NCBI RefSeq assembly: GCF_000455345.1
Contig: NZ_HG315690.1
Location: 2,245,360-2,309,359 of the forward strand
DNA length: 64,000 bases
Source of the DNA: Halopiger goleimassiliensis
Lineage (GTDB): Archaea > Halobacteriota > Halobacteria > Halobacteriales > Natrialbaceae
Direction of reading: 5' to 3'
Part shown: positions 43,605-52,248 of the stretch, in pieces
Layout: the number at the start of each line of letters is the position of its first letter
How positions within the stretch are numbered: position 1 is the stretch's first letter
Notes under the pieces: generated by a model
Seen by the model: the letters and a program-made list of their open reading frames with translations, nothing else
Database searches by the model: none
Told to the model about the DNA's origin: nothing
Position numbers and translations under genes: made by a program

Positions 43605-44771
43605 ATGGAGTTCGAGACTCTCGACGAGAAAGATTGGAGCACGATAAAGGATAGCAGTAGTAAAGAACTCACCCACGATATTCACCCGTACTTTGCTAAG
43701 TTCTCACCAGAAATCCCTCGTTACCTGATTCGAGAATATACCGACGAAGGAGATGCTGTCCTCGATCCTTTCAGTGGTTCTGGAACTACTCTAGTTGAGA
43801 GCTTATCCCTGGGACGCAATGCGATCGGTGTAGACGCAAATCCACTCGCCTGCTTGATTGCTAAAGTAAAAACAACGAAGCTTCAAGATGGCGACCGTCG
43901 CCTCACCCGAGAAGTCATCTCTGATATATCGACAGATGTCAATAGCCTATACGGTCAACAAAATCTCCTCGGCAAGTCGTTCGAGGAGCCTGAGATACCG
44001 GAATTCCATAATAGAGACGACTGGTTCAATAAAAACGTACAAAAAGAGTTAGCAGTCATCAAACGGCGGATTGAGAAGGTACAGAATGAACGAGTATACG
44101 ATGTTCTACGTATCGCCTTCTCTCGAATTATTGTTGGTGTTTCAAACCAGGATAGTGAATCACGATATACGCAGGTAGAGAACGACATAGATAACAAAGA
44201 ATGCCTTGAGAGGTTCACTGAGCAGGCAAATCATATTCTGGATAAGCTTCGAAGTCTTGAGGCAGAAGTGCCCGAGTCGGTTGAGGCCGAGATCTACAAT
44301 GAGGACTCACGAGAGATGGAAGGCGTCCCGAGTGATTGTGCAGATTTCGTCGTTACGAGTCCACCGTATCTCAACTCTTGGGACTACGGGCTGTATCATA
44401 AGTTCCGATTCAAGTGGCTCGACTTGGACGTGGACACGTTCAATCAGCGTGAGATCGGGCGTCATCTCCGACGTAAGGGCGACAAAGTCAGCAGATACAG
44501 GAACGATATGTCCGCTGTTCTAGGAAACGTCGCACGGGTTCTCCGTGATGATGGATGTGCTGTCATCGTAAACGCTACTTCTGTCGTTGATGGTGAACAC
44601 ATCGATACAAACGAGATTCTTATCGAAGAAGCCCAGAAACACGGCCTTACATTAGGGAATTCGGTGAGCAAAGAAGTATACGGGCCTCACTTTGGAATGC
44701 GGGCAAATAGTGATAAAATGGAAGAAAATCAAAAAATCGAAAAGATGCTCGTGTTTCACGAGGAGGACTGA
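43605..44771 (+). CDS. DNA methyltransferase, N4-cytosine type (first of a pair)
   Basis: A 388-residue SAM-dependent DNA methyltransferase. Motif X-like HDIHPYFAKFSPEIPRYLI is followed by the SAM-binding motif I, LDPFSGSGTTLVESL, and later by catalytic motif IV, VVTSPPYLNSWDY. TSPPY is characteristic of amino-methylating enzymes, most often m4C. The order X-I-IV places the target recognition region between or after these motifs. Codon use is AT-richer than the chromosome. The stop at 44769-44771 is one base from the stop of the second, convergent methyltransferase. Confidence 0.9.
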   Translation: MEFETLDEKDWSTIKDSSSKELTHDIHPYFAKFSPEIPRYLIREYTDEGDAVLDPFSGSGTTLVESLSLGRNAIGVDANPLACLIAKVKTTKLQDGDRRLTREVISDISTDVNSLYGQQNLLGKSFEEPEIPEFHNRDDWFNKNVQKELAVIKRRIEKVQNERVYDVLRIAFSRIIVGVSNQDSESRYTQVENDIDNKECLERFTEQANHILDKLRSLEAEVPESVEAEIYNEDSREMEGVPSDCADFVVTSPPYLNSWDYGLYHKFRFKWLDLDVDTFNQREIGRHLRRKGDKVSRYRNDMSAVLGNVARVLRDDGCAVIVNATSVVDGEHIDTNEILIEEAQKHGLTLGNSVSKEVYGPHFGMRANSDKMEENQKIEKMLVFHEED

Positions 44772-44772
44772 A

Positions 44773-46236
44773 TTAGGCCTGTAGAATGAGTACTGTTTCG
44801 TAGTCGATCTTCCCGCCGGTACTTCGTCGACCGGTTTGCAATTGCACCTTTCGATAGTAGTGTTTGAAATCCGTAACAGAATCGAAGCCAACGCTCTCAG
44901 CGATCGAGCTTAGGTACTTTGCTGTCGGAATGTACTCGTTCCGAATTTCGTTGTCACCGACAACAATGACACAGTAGGCGTCCTCCTTCAGAACGCGGTT
45001 AAGCGACTCAAATGCTTCTTCCATCCCCGTGAAGTACTGATAGAGGATGAATGCTCGAATCTTGTCTTTCCGTTCGCCCTTCTCGAATATTTTCTTGATT
45101 TGTCCGTCAATCGATTCGTATCCAGTCAGACGCAGCTCGTCATAGTAGTCCTTTGTAACTGCCCGCTCGGTCATTCCGACGTATTCCCGTCGATGCTCCT
45201 TATAGGAGTCTTGATCGAAGAAATCAAGAAAGATGAGACTTCGTCTATGAGCCATCGTGTAGTCGATAGCGTTGATGTACGGTGGCGAAGTGACTACGAG
45301 ATCAACCGAGTTCTCTTCAAGTGACTGAGTCCGTGCGTCCTCCCCGACTACTTTAGAGAAAAGGCCGTCGCCTCCACACTTCTTAGCAAACTCGACGGCG
45401 CCTCGCTGATTCTTCTCGACAGTGCTCTCGAATAGATCAATGGTTTCCGGAAGTCCATCTTCGAATTTATCTTCGTCTTTTCGGACCTTGATCTGGTTCT
45501 CATCTTGATACGAGACAGTATCGACGATTGAAGAAAGGTTGATTAAATAGAATTTTTCTAACAGCTCCCGGTTCTGCTCTGAGATCTCAACAGGTGGATC
45601 AAAATTCAGAATATGGCGCTTGATCTTCACTAAATCCGCAATCGCCTGTTCTGGGAACCAAAAGTCCCAGTTAATCGGCGGGTTGAAATATTCGTTCTCG
45701 TCAGTCAGTTCCTCCTCAGTCGTATCGTTTCGAATGTTGGACAGTAGCTTTCGAGAACACGCTTTTAGACGTGCAGGATCCTCCGGGAAGAGCGGATTAC
45801 TCTTCACTTCAGCCATCATCTGGGCTAATGGACTGATGTCCGTGCCGTATGAGTTAAGTCCACACAATCGGGCTTCGACCATCGTCGTTCCACAGCCCAC
45901 GAATGGATCGTAAACCGTATCTCCTTGATCTAATTCTGCTAGACGAAATGCCCAGCGTGGTATCTGAGGAACGAATTTGGCGGGATACGTGTGCATTCCA
46001 TGCGTGTAGTCAGTAACTTCGTCACCGACACTGTCGGCGAATGTTATGCCCTCGATCCTGGATAATCCCTCAGTTGGGAATTTATATACTTCCAATACCT
46101 CATCAGTGTTGATTTTTTGCTCTGCCTGACCAGATTCTCCTAGAAATCCCTCTAAGCTAGTCTGTTGAGATCCACCTGAGACAGCGTCTTTGAGATCGAT
46201 TGATTTACTGATATCGTAGTCATCACTTCGTGGCAT
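44773..46236 (-). CDS. DNA methyltransferase, N4-cytosine type (second of a pair)
   Basis: A 487-residue DNA methyltransferase with the same layout as its neighbour: motif X-like THGMHTYPAKFVPQIPRWAF, motif I VYDPFVGCGTTMVEARL and motif IV VVTSPPYINAIDY. A longer central region (residues 170-310) is probably for target recognition. A good ribosome-binding sequence (GGAGG) lies nine bases before the ATG at 46236. Two different methyltransferases in one system usually modify the two strands of an asymmetric site, which is the most likely explanation here. Confidence 0.9.
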   Translation of the reverse strand: MPRSDDYDISKSIDLKDAVSGGSQQTSLEGFLGESGQAEQKINTDEVLEVYKFPTEGLSRIEGITFADSVGDEVTDYTHGMHTYPAKFVPQIPRWAFRLAELDQGDTVYDPFVGCGTTMVEARLCGLNSYGTDISPLAQMMAEVKSNPLFPEDPARLKACSRKLLSNIRNDTTEEELTDENEYFNPPINWDFWFPEQAIADLVKIKRHILNFDPPVEISEQNRELLEKFYLINLSSIVDTVSYQDENQIKVRKDEDKFEDGLPETIDLFESTVEKNQRGAVEFAKKCGGDGLFSKVVGEDARTQSLEENSVDLVVTSPPYINAIDYTMAHRRSLIFLDFFDQDSYKEHRREYVGMTERAVTKDYYDELRLTGYESIDGQIKKIFEKGERKDKIRAFILYQYFTGMEEAFESLNRVLKEDAYCVIVVGDNEIRNEYIPTAKYLSSIAESVGFDSVTDFKHYYRKVQLQTGRRSTGGKIDYETVLILQA

Positions 46237-46237
46237 T

Positions 46238-46387
46238 CTACGAATCCTCCTGTTGCCATCGACTGTTTTTTGCTTTCACCGTGCGATACTTCACGAAATT
46301 TTTTCCTCGCATCACGATGCTTTGTGCTCCGTCTTGAACCTTATAATTACCAGAAGTAATCGTTGGGGTAGAAGTGATTGATTTCAT
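46238..46387 (-). CDS. Possible 49-residue basic protein upstream of the second methyltransferase
   Basis: A short frame (MKSITSTPTITSGNYKVQDG...) ends one base before the methyltransferase ATG and contains that gene's ribosome-binding site. It is basic with a Lys/Arg-rich middle (MRGKNFVKYRTVKAKNSRW). It could be a leader peptide or a small control protein, or simply chance. A start at 46432 is also possible. Confidence 0.3.
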   Translation of the reverse strand: MKSITSTPTITSGNYKVQDGAQSIVMRGKNFVKYRTVKAKNSRWQQEDS

Positions 46388-46764
46388 ATTCGGAGATCGT
46401 CGATTGTGAGGATACTTCTGCACTGTATTCAAGAATTGTCGCCCCCGACCAGATAAAGGTATATATGTATCTTACCTCAGGAGAGCGAATTAGACAGCGG
46501 TCACCAGAGTCGACTAACTGAGGTTGCAGTCGAACAGACTGCACAGTTAGTCTATGAACGCAGATCAAAGAGACTCCGACAAGACGCGGTTTCGTGGCGA
46601 TGTGGTGAGGAATACATCGAATAGCACCTCAACTCGCAGAGACAGGCATCTCTTGACGAGACAACGAACTAGTCGCAGAACAGGTATCACTCTGAAATAA
46701 CGGAATCCCGATTGCTACGAGTCTCGATTTCCGGAATAGCGTAGTCCGATGAGGTGCTGCTTCG
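46388..46764. other. Low-GC intergenic region
   Basis: No convincing gene. The sequence holds an AT-rich stretch with TATATATG (about 46460-46470), likely a promoter for the minus-strand methyltransferase operon. No repeats or RNA genes are recognised. Confidence 0.4.
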
Positions 46765-47202
46765 TTACTTTTTGTCGTGAGTCAGGAGATCAACAAGTAC
46801 CTCCGAGTCACAGTCGTATGGGCTCGGGAGCGCGTCTACGAAGGCCCGCACGAATCCTTCGGTCCCCGGATCGACAACGATCTCGGCGTCGGCGTGAACT
46901 GTCTCACCATTCTCGTAGGTCGTAGGCACGAGCACGGGAACTCCCTCTTCAAGATACTCTTGTGAGACATCGTGTAATGCGTCACTCTCCGTATCGAGGT
47001 TTCCGTTCGTATCAATCGTCCCGACGACCTTGCCCTGATCATGATTAATTATCTCGACCTCTACAGCCTCATGCTCTTCGTCCTTCGTGTGCTCTTGTGC
47101 CGCCTCCGCGATTGCCCACCCGAAGTCCTCTTCCATCCACCGCACGATCTCGGCAGAGTCAGCATCAGGGAGTGGGCGTTCCGGTTGGTTTGATTCGTCC
47201 AT
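46765..47202 (-). CDS. Acidic hypothetical protein
   Basis: A 145-residue soluble, very acidic protein starting MDESNQPERPLPDADSAEIV. The first half is helical (WMEEDFGWAIAEAAQEHTKDE), the middle beta-rich (EVEIINHDQGKVVGTIDTNG), and the end FVRAFVDALPSPYDCDSEVL. No catalytic motif is visible. It belongs to the accessory segment, downstream (minus strand) of a small partial-looking gene. No function is proposed. Confidence 0.6.
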   Translation of the reverse strand: MDESNQPERPLPDADSAEIVRWMEEDFGWAIAEAAQEHTKDEEHEAVEVEIINHDQGKVVGTIDTNGNLDTESDALHDVSQEYLEEGVPVLVPTTYENGETVHADAEIVVDPGTEGFVRAFVDALPSPYDCDSEVLVDLLTHDKK

Positions 47203-47245
47203 GGTAGTATATTATTCTTGTCTATATTTAGTCGCTGGTGATGTT

Positions 47246-47476
47246 TTACTCGTCGCCTCTGAGTGCCCATAGCGCCATGTCGAGCCTGCGAAGACTCACG
47301 TCGTACTCGTTCGCGATCGCCCAACATGCTCCGAGAGACAGTAAGTAGTCCTCATCAGTCGGGTTATCGGGCATCTCGTCGGGTAAATACCCGTTCTCGT
47401 GCAGCACGTCCCACGCCTTCCAGTCGAGAACGGTGACGCGGCCTGGATTCATAAACAGGAGAAATGCAGACCCCAC
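47246..47476 (-). CDS. Short protein, probably a 5'-truncated remnant
   Basis: A 76-residue frame with no ATG; GTG 47476 is the only usable start before an upstream stop. The sequence FLLFMNPGRVTVLDWKAWDV and CWAIANEYDVSLRRLDMALW looks like the C-terminal half of a helical protein; the NPxRVTVLDWxAW pattern recalls HhH-GPD-like glycosylase ends, but this is weak. The region just upstream is AT-rich, so either a truncated gene or a small intact gene is possible. Confidence 0.45.
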   Translation of the reverse strand: MGSAFLLFMNPGRVTVLDWKAWDVLHENGYLPDEMPDNPTDEDYLLSLGACWAIANEYDVSLRRLDMALWALRGDE

Positions 47477-47546
47477 GAGATAGACTACTTTAGATTTTAT
47501 TTCATTTTTCCGACATAATCATCGCACTATCGGTGCGATATCCTCT

Positions 47547-47816
47547 ATGCGATACTCCACTCGTTGGATGACTATCTGCGACGAGCGTATCCTCGAACGT
47601 CTATCGGAGGTCGAGACAGACAGGCAGAAAGGCATGGCTGACAGTGGGGACGTACGCTTCAATTGGAAGTACATCGGAGAGCGTTATCGAAAATTGACTG
47701 ACTACGGGATGCTCCAGCATCTCGGCAATGGTGTTTATCGAATCACAGAAGTCGGAGAGCAGTATCTTGAGGGCGAGGTTGATGCAGAAGAGCTCGAATC
47801 CGACGAATCGGACTAA
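47547..47816 (+). CDS. PhiH1-repressor-like winged-helix DNA-binding protein
   Basis: An 89-residue winged-helix protein. The pattern RWMTICDERILERLSE, then IGERYRKLTDYGMLQHLGNG and VYRITEVGEQYLEGE, is that of the haloarchaeal phage PhiH1 repressor family: helix, recognition helix, then a beta wing. Such proteins regulate mobile-element genes. The gene has an AT-rich promoter region at 47480-47520 shared with the divergent small gene at 47246. The acidic tail EELESDESD is typical of haloarchaea. Confidence 0.82.
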   Translation: MRYSTRWMTICDERILERLSEVETDRQKGMADSGDVRFNWKYIGERYRKLTDYGMLQHLGNGVYRITEVGEQYLEGEVDAEELESDESD

Positions 47817-47921
47817 TGAACGGCTGTCCCTTATTGTAGACCGAAGAGACTCGCGCGAGAAGCGAGAGCAACAGGACCTCCCGAGGGATACATCGGAACG
47901 AACGAGGAATCGCAGAGACGG

Positions 47922-48446
47922 TTAGTCTACCGTATCAAAAAATTCGCGAGCTTCGTCGGGCGATAGGGGTGCTTCAAAATCTGGATTATCCGCGCTCAGT
48001 TCCGATGGGTCGCGCCATCGGCTCTCGATATCCGGCGGTTCGTCCAATCCACAGTCTGAGCCTGGTCTGACGAGCTGGTATTTCTTTTCGCCCGTTCCAG
48101 TGTGTTTCCAACCTCTGCCTCCGCGTGACCCTTCAAACGGAATCCAGATTCCCGTTGTATCTTCCACCCCATTATCAGTCATACTCAACGTCCTCACTCC
48201 TTCTACTGGACCGTGTTCCTCACGATACGATTCGGGATCTCGTCGGTACTGATGGCGAGCCCGAGCCCATTCGTGCAGCTTGGCCCGTTTTTTCTTCGAC
48301 TTCTCCTCGGCCCGACGAATCTTCGGTGGTTTGTACTCTTCACTATCTCGCCTTGCCTTGCGACGAAGATAGGCCTCCTCTTTGTACTGTTCCTCCTTTC
48401 GCATCATCTTCCACTTGTCCGAGAGGGACTGGTTCCACGAACTCAT
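47922..48446 (-). CDS. Hypothetical protein with a highly basic helical N-terminus
   Basis: A 174-residue protein. Residues 1-85 are unusually rich in Lys/Arg/Glu (YLRRKARRDSEEYKPPKIRR, EEKSKKKRAKLHEWARARHQ) and probably form a long charged helix able to bind nucleic acid. The second half contains a GSRGGRGWKHTGTGEKKYQ stretch and an acidic end. Such basic composition is unusual in a haloarchaeon. No family is recognised. ATG 48446 is preferred to TTG 48449. Confidence 0.6.
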   Translation of the reverse strand: MSSWNQSLSDKWKMMRKEEQYKEEAYLRRKARRDSEEYKPPKIRRAEEKSKKKRAKLHEWARARHQYRRDPESYREEHGPVEGVRTLSMTDNGVEDTTGIWIPFEGSRGGRGWKHTGTGEKKYQLVRPGSDCGLDEPPDIESRWRDPSELSADNPDFEAPLSPDEAREFFDTVD

Positions 48447-48968
48447 CAACGGGGGTTAGTGACCACCGTAGATAACGTGTACGAGCCAAAAATGACCCCG
48501 CATTTAGGAAGAGAATGTAACATGGCATTGAATAGGATGCTGTGTTCTCCACCCCGTCGACACCCGGCCGGATCGAGTTTTTTACTAGCTACATACGTAG
48601 CTAGCTTTTTTAGCTGTATACGATAGAGAAGTAGTGATTGTAGAATCGTATAGGGGATGTCAACCATATTTCTCCTACACCCGTCTTCCCACTCGTTGTT
48701 AAATAGCTCAAACCTATCTAACGAAAGTGTCTAACGTCTAAGCAATAGCAGAGAGGAGCTGATGGAACACACGGACCCATAGTAACGAACGCGAGCACGC
48801 CACCTTGCTCTTCGGTCTCCGCGAGGCGAACGCAGAGGCAACGACTCGGACTAGTAGAGAGACCGGTCACGAAGCGAGAAGGTGAACCTCTATATCGGCG
48901 ATTTAAGCAGATTTGAAATATGATTTTCTTTCACCAAGCCTACTAGCGACTTCCCCGAGCGCCACGGC
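48447..48968. other. Intergenic region with a perfect inverted repeat
   Basis: The region has no credible gene. A perfect inverted repeat CTAGCTAC-ATAC-GTAGCTAG lies at 48585-48604, followed by CTTTTTTAGC; it may be a terminator or operator. Much of the remainder is low-GC with stop codons in every frame. Confidence 0.4.
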
Positions 48969-49358
48969 ATGCCTGTCCACTACTACCAGACGTGTGGTGC
49001 AGAGCTTGACGACAACGCCTCGTACTGTCCCGAGTGTGGTACTGTAGTCAGGGATGGCCACAACATAGACGCAGGCGACGACACGACCTCAAAGGACAGC
49101 GACCCATGGGACTGGTCAGACCCGCGGGCCCCGGTTCAGTCACCTCGTCACGTCGTTGGCTCCTTGAATCTCCTTGGTTTCGTCTCGTTCCTGCTCGCCA
49201 TTGGTCTCAACGCGGTGGGTCTGCCTATCACCGCGCTCCCGCATCCTATCCCTATCGCCCTATTCGCTTTCTAGGCGGGCGTCCTAGTGGTCGGGCTGGC
49301 ACCCTGGTGCCTCCTGCACGTCACCGGCAACGTTATCGGATTCTTCAAACCCAAATAA
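48969..49358 (+). pseudogene. Zinc-ribbon membrane protein interrupted by an in-frame TAG
   Basis: The frame begins MPVHYYQTCGAELDDNASYC with a second CPEC pair. This is the common haloarchaeal N-terminal zinc ribbon, except that the first Cys of the usual YCxxCG is Tyr. A hydrophobic region follows (LLGFVSFLLAIGLNAVGLPI). After FAF, a TAG at 49272-49274 interrupts the frame, which then continues for 27 codons with sensible membrane sequence (AGVLVVGLAPWCLLHVTGNV) and ends at TAA 49356-49358. This looks like a recently inactivated gene; a truncated product is possible. Confidence 0.7.
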
Positions 49359-49623
49359 CCTGACCGCAGAGACGACAGTAGACTCCTCGCTCTCGGGAAG
49401 CAGGTTCTATCCGTCCCATCGCGGGGGCCGTAGGTGCAGATAGGGAGAGCGTGTCGTCTCTTGACGGAGACACGAAAGCAGGCATACCGATAACCCCCAA
49501 TCGGGATCGTGTCATGAACTGGTGATTACTTTCACCCCGCTCCGACAACCGTTTTCAGGATAGTAAACAAGACGAGATATGTGAATTGAACTGCTCCCTC
49601 CGGTCGTCGTTGAGAATTTAGAC

Positions 49624-49908
49624 GTGATTTCATTGATATTGCTAGATTTACTTGTTGAGAAGAAGTACATCAGTAGACCGGCCATCTGGACGAACGTCGC
49701 AGCTATCAACCTCCATTTGTACGAGTACCAGTTTGTCAGCGAGTGGTTCACCTGGTATGCGAACATCGGGATTCTCGTCGTTGGGCTCGCACTCTACACA
49801 TACAAATTCGATGAGTCGCTACCAGACTGGTACTATACTCTCGCTTGGGCGTACTCGTCAATCCCCATCGCAGCGATAGCAGACTTTACATGGAGCGGTG
49901 CTCTTTGA
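49624..49908 (+). CDS. Small membrane protein, possible
   Basis: A 94-residue frame starting at GTG 49624 with two or three hydrophobic segments (ISLILLDLLV; YANIGILVVGLALYTY; AWAYSSIPIAAIADFTW) and many aromatic residues. It has no recognisable family. It lies in low-GC DNA near the integrase, and its codon use differs from core genes, so it could be an accessory-element gene or a chance frame. Confidence 0.4.
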   Translation: MISLILLDLLVEKKYISRPAIWTNVAAINLHLYEYQFVSEWFTWYANIGILVVGLALYTYKFDESLPDWYYTLAWAYSSIPIAAIADFTWSGAL

Positions 49909-50068
49909 ATCACGGTCAGAAACGTATTAAGGTACTCCTTGTTAGACCAAAGACATTCGTTGTCTCTCACGGTCCAGTGTTCATCTGATGGAACACGGGC
50001 ACCCGTCCAGTCGACTTGCTTCACGACCGCATCTCTTGCGTCTCCGCGAAGTGTTCGACGAGGCGAGG

Positions 50069-51001
50069 TTACAAATCTAGGGACTTGATACACTCGAGAT
50101 ATTCCTGTCGGGTGTCGTCACGGTCAACCCGAGTGTAGACGTCCATCGTTCGGTTGTTCGCGTCACCACGGATGTGCTGGAGAATGTGGTCTTTCATCCC
50201 CTGATTCCGCATCAGCGTTGTGAACACCGTCCGAAACGTGTGAGGGGTGAACTTGCGGTGGAAGCGCGTCTCGCCCTCGTCCATTACTTCTGCCTCGATC
50301 GCAGCGTCACGAACGGCCCGCTGCACCTGCGTCGTATTCACACGGTTCCCCCGGACGCTCAGGAATAGGTACTCGGAGTCGTTGTCCGGGCGAACGAGTC
50401 GATACCGCTTGATGGCGTGCTTCACCTCCTCGTCCACAGGGACGACCGTTTGACTGCCACCCTTGCGCTCACGGAGGCGAATAAATCCGTCGTCAAGCAT
50501 CAGGTCGTCCCGTTCGATTTCGAGCGCCTCCCGGATGCGGCATCCCGTCTTCGCCAGCACGACGGCAATCGCCTTGTTCCGTGGGTCAGCGATGTTGTGG
50601 ACGATTTTCTTTGCATTCTCCCACGTCGCACAGTCAGGACGCTCGCGGTACTTCTGTGGGATTTCTTCGAGGACGACTGCCGCAGGATTGCCGGTGATGT
50701 TCTTGAACCGCGGGCGCTTCATCGCCCACCCGTAGAACGACGAGAGCGATTCGAGATACCGTCGTTTCGTGTTCTGCGAAAGGTCGCGGGCAGCGAGTGA
50801 TCCGATGTAGTCCTCGATATGACGTACCTCAACCTCTCCGGGTTCGAGATCAGGGAACTCCTCGTGAAAGAATGCTTTCAGGGTACGGGAGTAGGCATTG
50901 AGCGTCCGACGGCTCCGGCCCATTGCCTGCTTGCGTTCAATGAAATCATTGACTGCATCGTGCTTGTTTTCATAGATCTTCTCGCGGCTTTCTCCAGTCA
51001 T
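50069..51001 (-). CDS. Tyrosine recombinase/integrase
   Basis: A 310-residue integrase with an N-terminal SAM-like DNA-binding domain (residues 12-95) and a C-terminal catalytic domain. The active-site set is complete: R155 in GCRIREAL, K180 in RERKGG, H254 and R257 in PHTFRTVF, H276 in LQHIRGD, and nucleophile Y289 in DVYTRVD. It would integrate or excise a mobile element at an att site. Its start overlaps the end of the upstream coiled-coil gene by 4 bp, so the two are translationally coupled. It sits within the low-GC segment, supporting an integrative element. Confidence 0.92.
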   Translation of the reverse strand: MTGESREKIYENKHDAVNDFIERKQAMGRSRRTLNAYSRTLKAFFHEEFPDLEPGEVEVRHIEDYIGSLAARDLSQNTKRRYLESLSSFYGWAMKRPRFKNITGNPAAVVLEEIPQKYRERPDCATWENAKKIVHNIADPRNKAIAVVLAKTGCRIREALEIERDDLMLDDGFIRLRERKGGSQTVVPVDEEVKHAIKRYRLVRPDNDSEYLFLSVRGNRVNTTQVQRAVRDAAIEAEVMDEGETRFHRKFTPHTFRTVFTTLMRNQGMKDHILQHIRGDANNRTMDVYTRVDRDDTRQEYLECIKSLDL

Positions 51002-51531
51002 ACCTCAACCACCTCCTGTTCGTCGCTATCGTGAGCGAGACGCCAACCATAGCCCTGTTTATACTCAACTTCACCCTCTTCCGCAAGATCGAATAATTGG
51101 TCCTCAACAGCGTCCTTAACAATACCTGTCAGTACACCACTATCCGTGACCTGATGGAGAATTTTATCGAGTGGCTGGTAGCGTTCATTAAGGAAGGTAG
51201 TGACGAACTCTTCATGGGCGATATCGATCTCCCCAGATTCCTTGTCCCTCTCTTCCTCGAGTTCTTCCTGCAATTGTTCGACTTTCATTTCTAATTCCTT
51301 GACTTTCGGTTCATTCTGACTATACGTGAGAAATCCCTCTTGCCGGGCGGCACGAGCCTCCTGTATTAACTCGTAGAGATATTTGCTACGACTGCCGTAC
51401 CCCTTCTCTTCTGCTTCTTTCATCCATTCTTCGGCATGCTTTCGACTGGGGTACAAGGCAACATAGGTTGTCTCTTCGGATAATCCGACTTCTTCTTCCC
51501 ATTCACACTGTTGAGACTCTTCTTCAACCAT
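50998..51531 (-). CDS. Coiled-coil protein coupled to the integrase
   Basis: A 177-residue protein. Residues about 20-60 (TTYVALYPSRKHAEEWMKEA, GSRSKYLYELIQEAR) look like a small DNA-binding or ribbon-helix-helix-like domain. Residues 75-105 form a coiled coil (VKELEMKVEQLQEELEEERD), and the C-terminus contains a helix pair and a wing-like end (GEVEYKQGYGWRLAH). It shares the ATGA junction with the integrase gene, which implies a joint role, perhaps as recombination directionality factor or regulator. This is inference from position. Confidence 0.7.
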   Translation of the reverse strand: MVEEESQQCEWEEEVGLSEETTYVALYPSRKHAEEWMKEAEEKGYGSRSKYLYELIQEARAARQEGFLTYSQNEPKVKELEMKVEQLQEELEEERDKESGEIDIAHEEFVTTFLNERYQPLDKILHQVTDSGVLTGIVKDAVEDQLFDLAEEGEVEYKQGYGWRLAHDSDEQEVVEV

Positions 51532-51743
51532 TTGTATAATACATCAGATAGTTTTGCCTAGAGGTTCCTAGGTATTGTGGATAGACACACCGGATATGGC
51601 GACTGAGAGTATAGTAAGTACTCGAGTACGAGTGGAAACCAGGCGACCATCCACCGGGATATCTGCATGTCATGCATGTCGGATGGGAAGACACTGTTCC
51701 CGAGATAAGTTCACGACAGGCGTCCTAAGCGGGGAGACTCCCG

Positions 51744-52135
51744 ATGAAACCGAGGAACCCGTTCGTCTTCGAGGAGTTGGTCGCCGCAGTCCTGTGAGCG
51801 ATGAGATACCACGCAAAGAAAACGCAAGACAGTCAGGACCACGGTATCGACGTGGTCGCTCATCCCGACTCGTTGGGGTTCGAAGAACCATATATCAAGG
51901 TCCAAGTCAAACGCCAACAGTCGAAGGTCGGTTCCCCGGACATGCGAGCGTTCATGGGAACCCTCGGAAATGGCGAACGGGACCTGTTCGTTTCAACTGG
52001 TAGCTATACAAGTGAAGCACAAGATACAGCACGGAATGTCGAACAGCGGGTCACGCTCATTGGCGGGATGAGTTCATTGACCTCTTGATTCACTACTACG
52101 ACGACCTCGATTCCGAGTATCAGGCGACACGTTGA
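51744..52135 (+). pseudogene. Mrr-type restriction endonuclease, degenerate
   Basis: The frame starts MKPRNPFVFEELVAAVL, then hits TGA (51795-51797), and continues AMRYHAKKTQDSQDHGIDVV with the PD-(D/E)xK core GIDVVAHPD...IKVQVKRQ, typical of Mrr nucleases that cut modified DNA. After RVTLIGG a frameshift occurs; the shifted frame reads DEFIDLLIHYYDDLDSEYQ to TGA 52133-52135. An in-frame stop plus a frameshift make a functional product unlikely. A shorter frame from ATG 51801 could give a fragment of 95 residues. Confidence 0.82.
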
Positions 52136-52248
52136 AACAGGTCTATATACCCTCGCAGGACCTTCCTCTTGAAGAATAGATTGACTCAGCCGATTTCAGA
52201 ATAGCGGGCGACACTAATTGTTATTTGACCCCACAATCATTTGGGACT

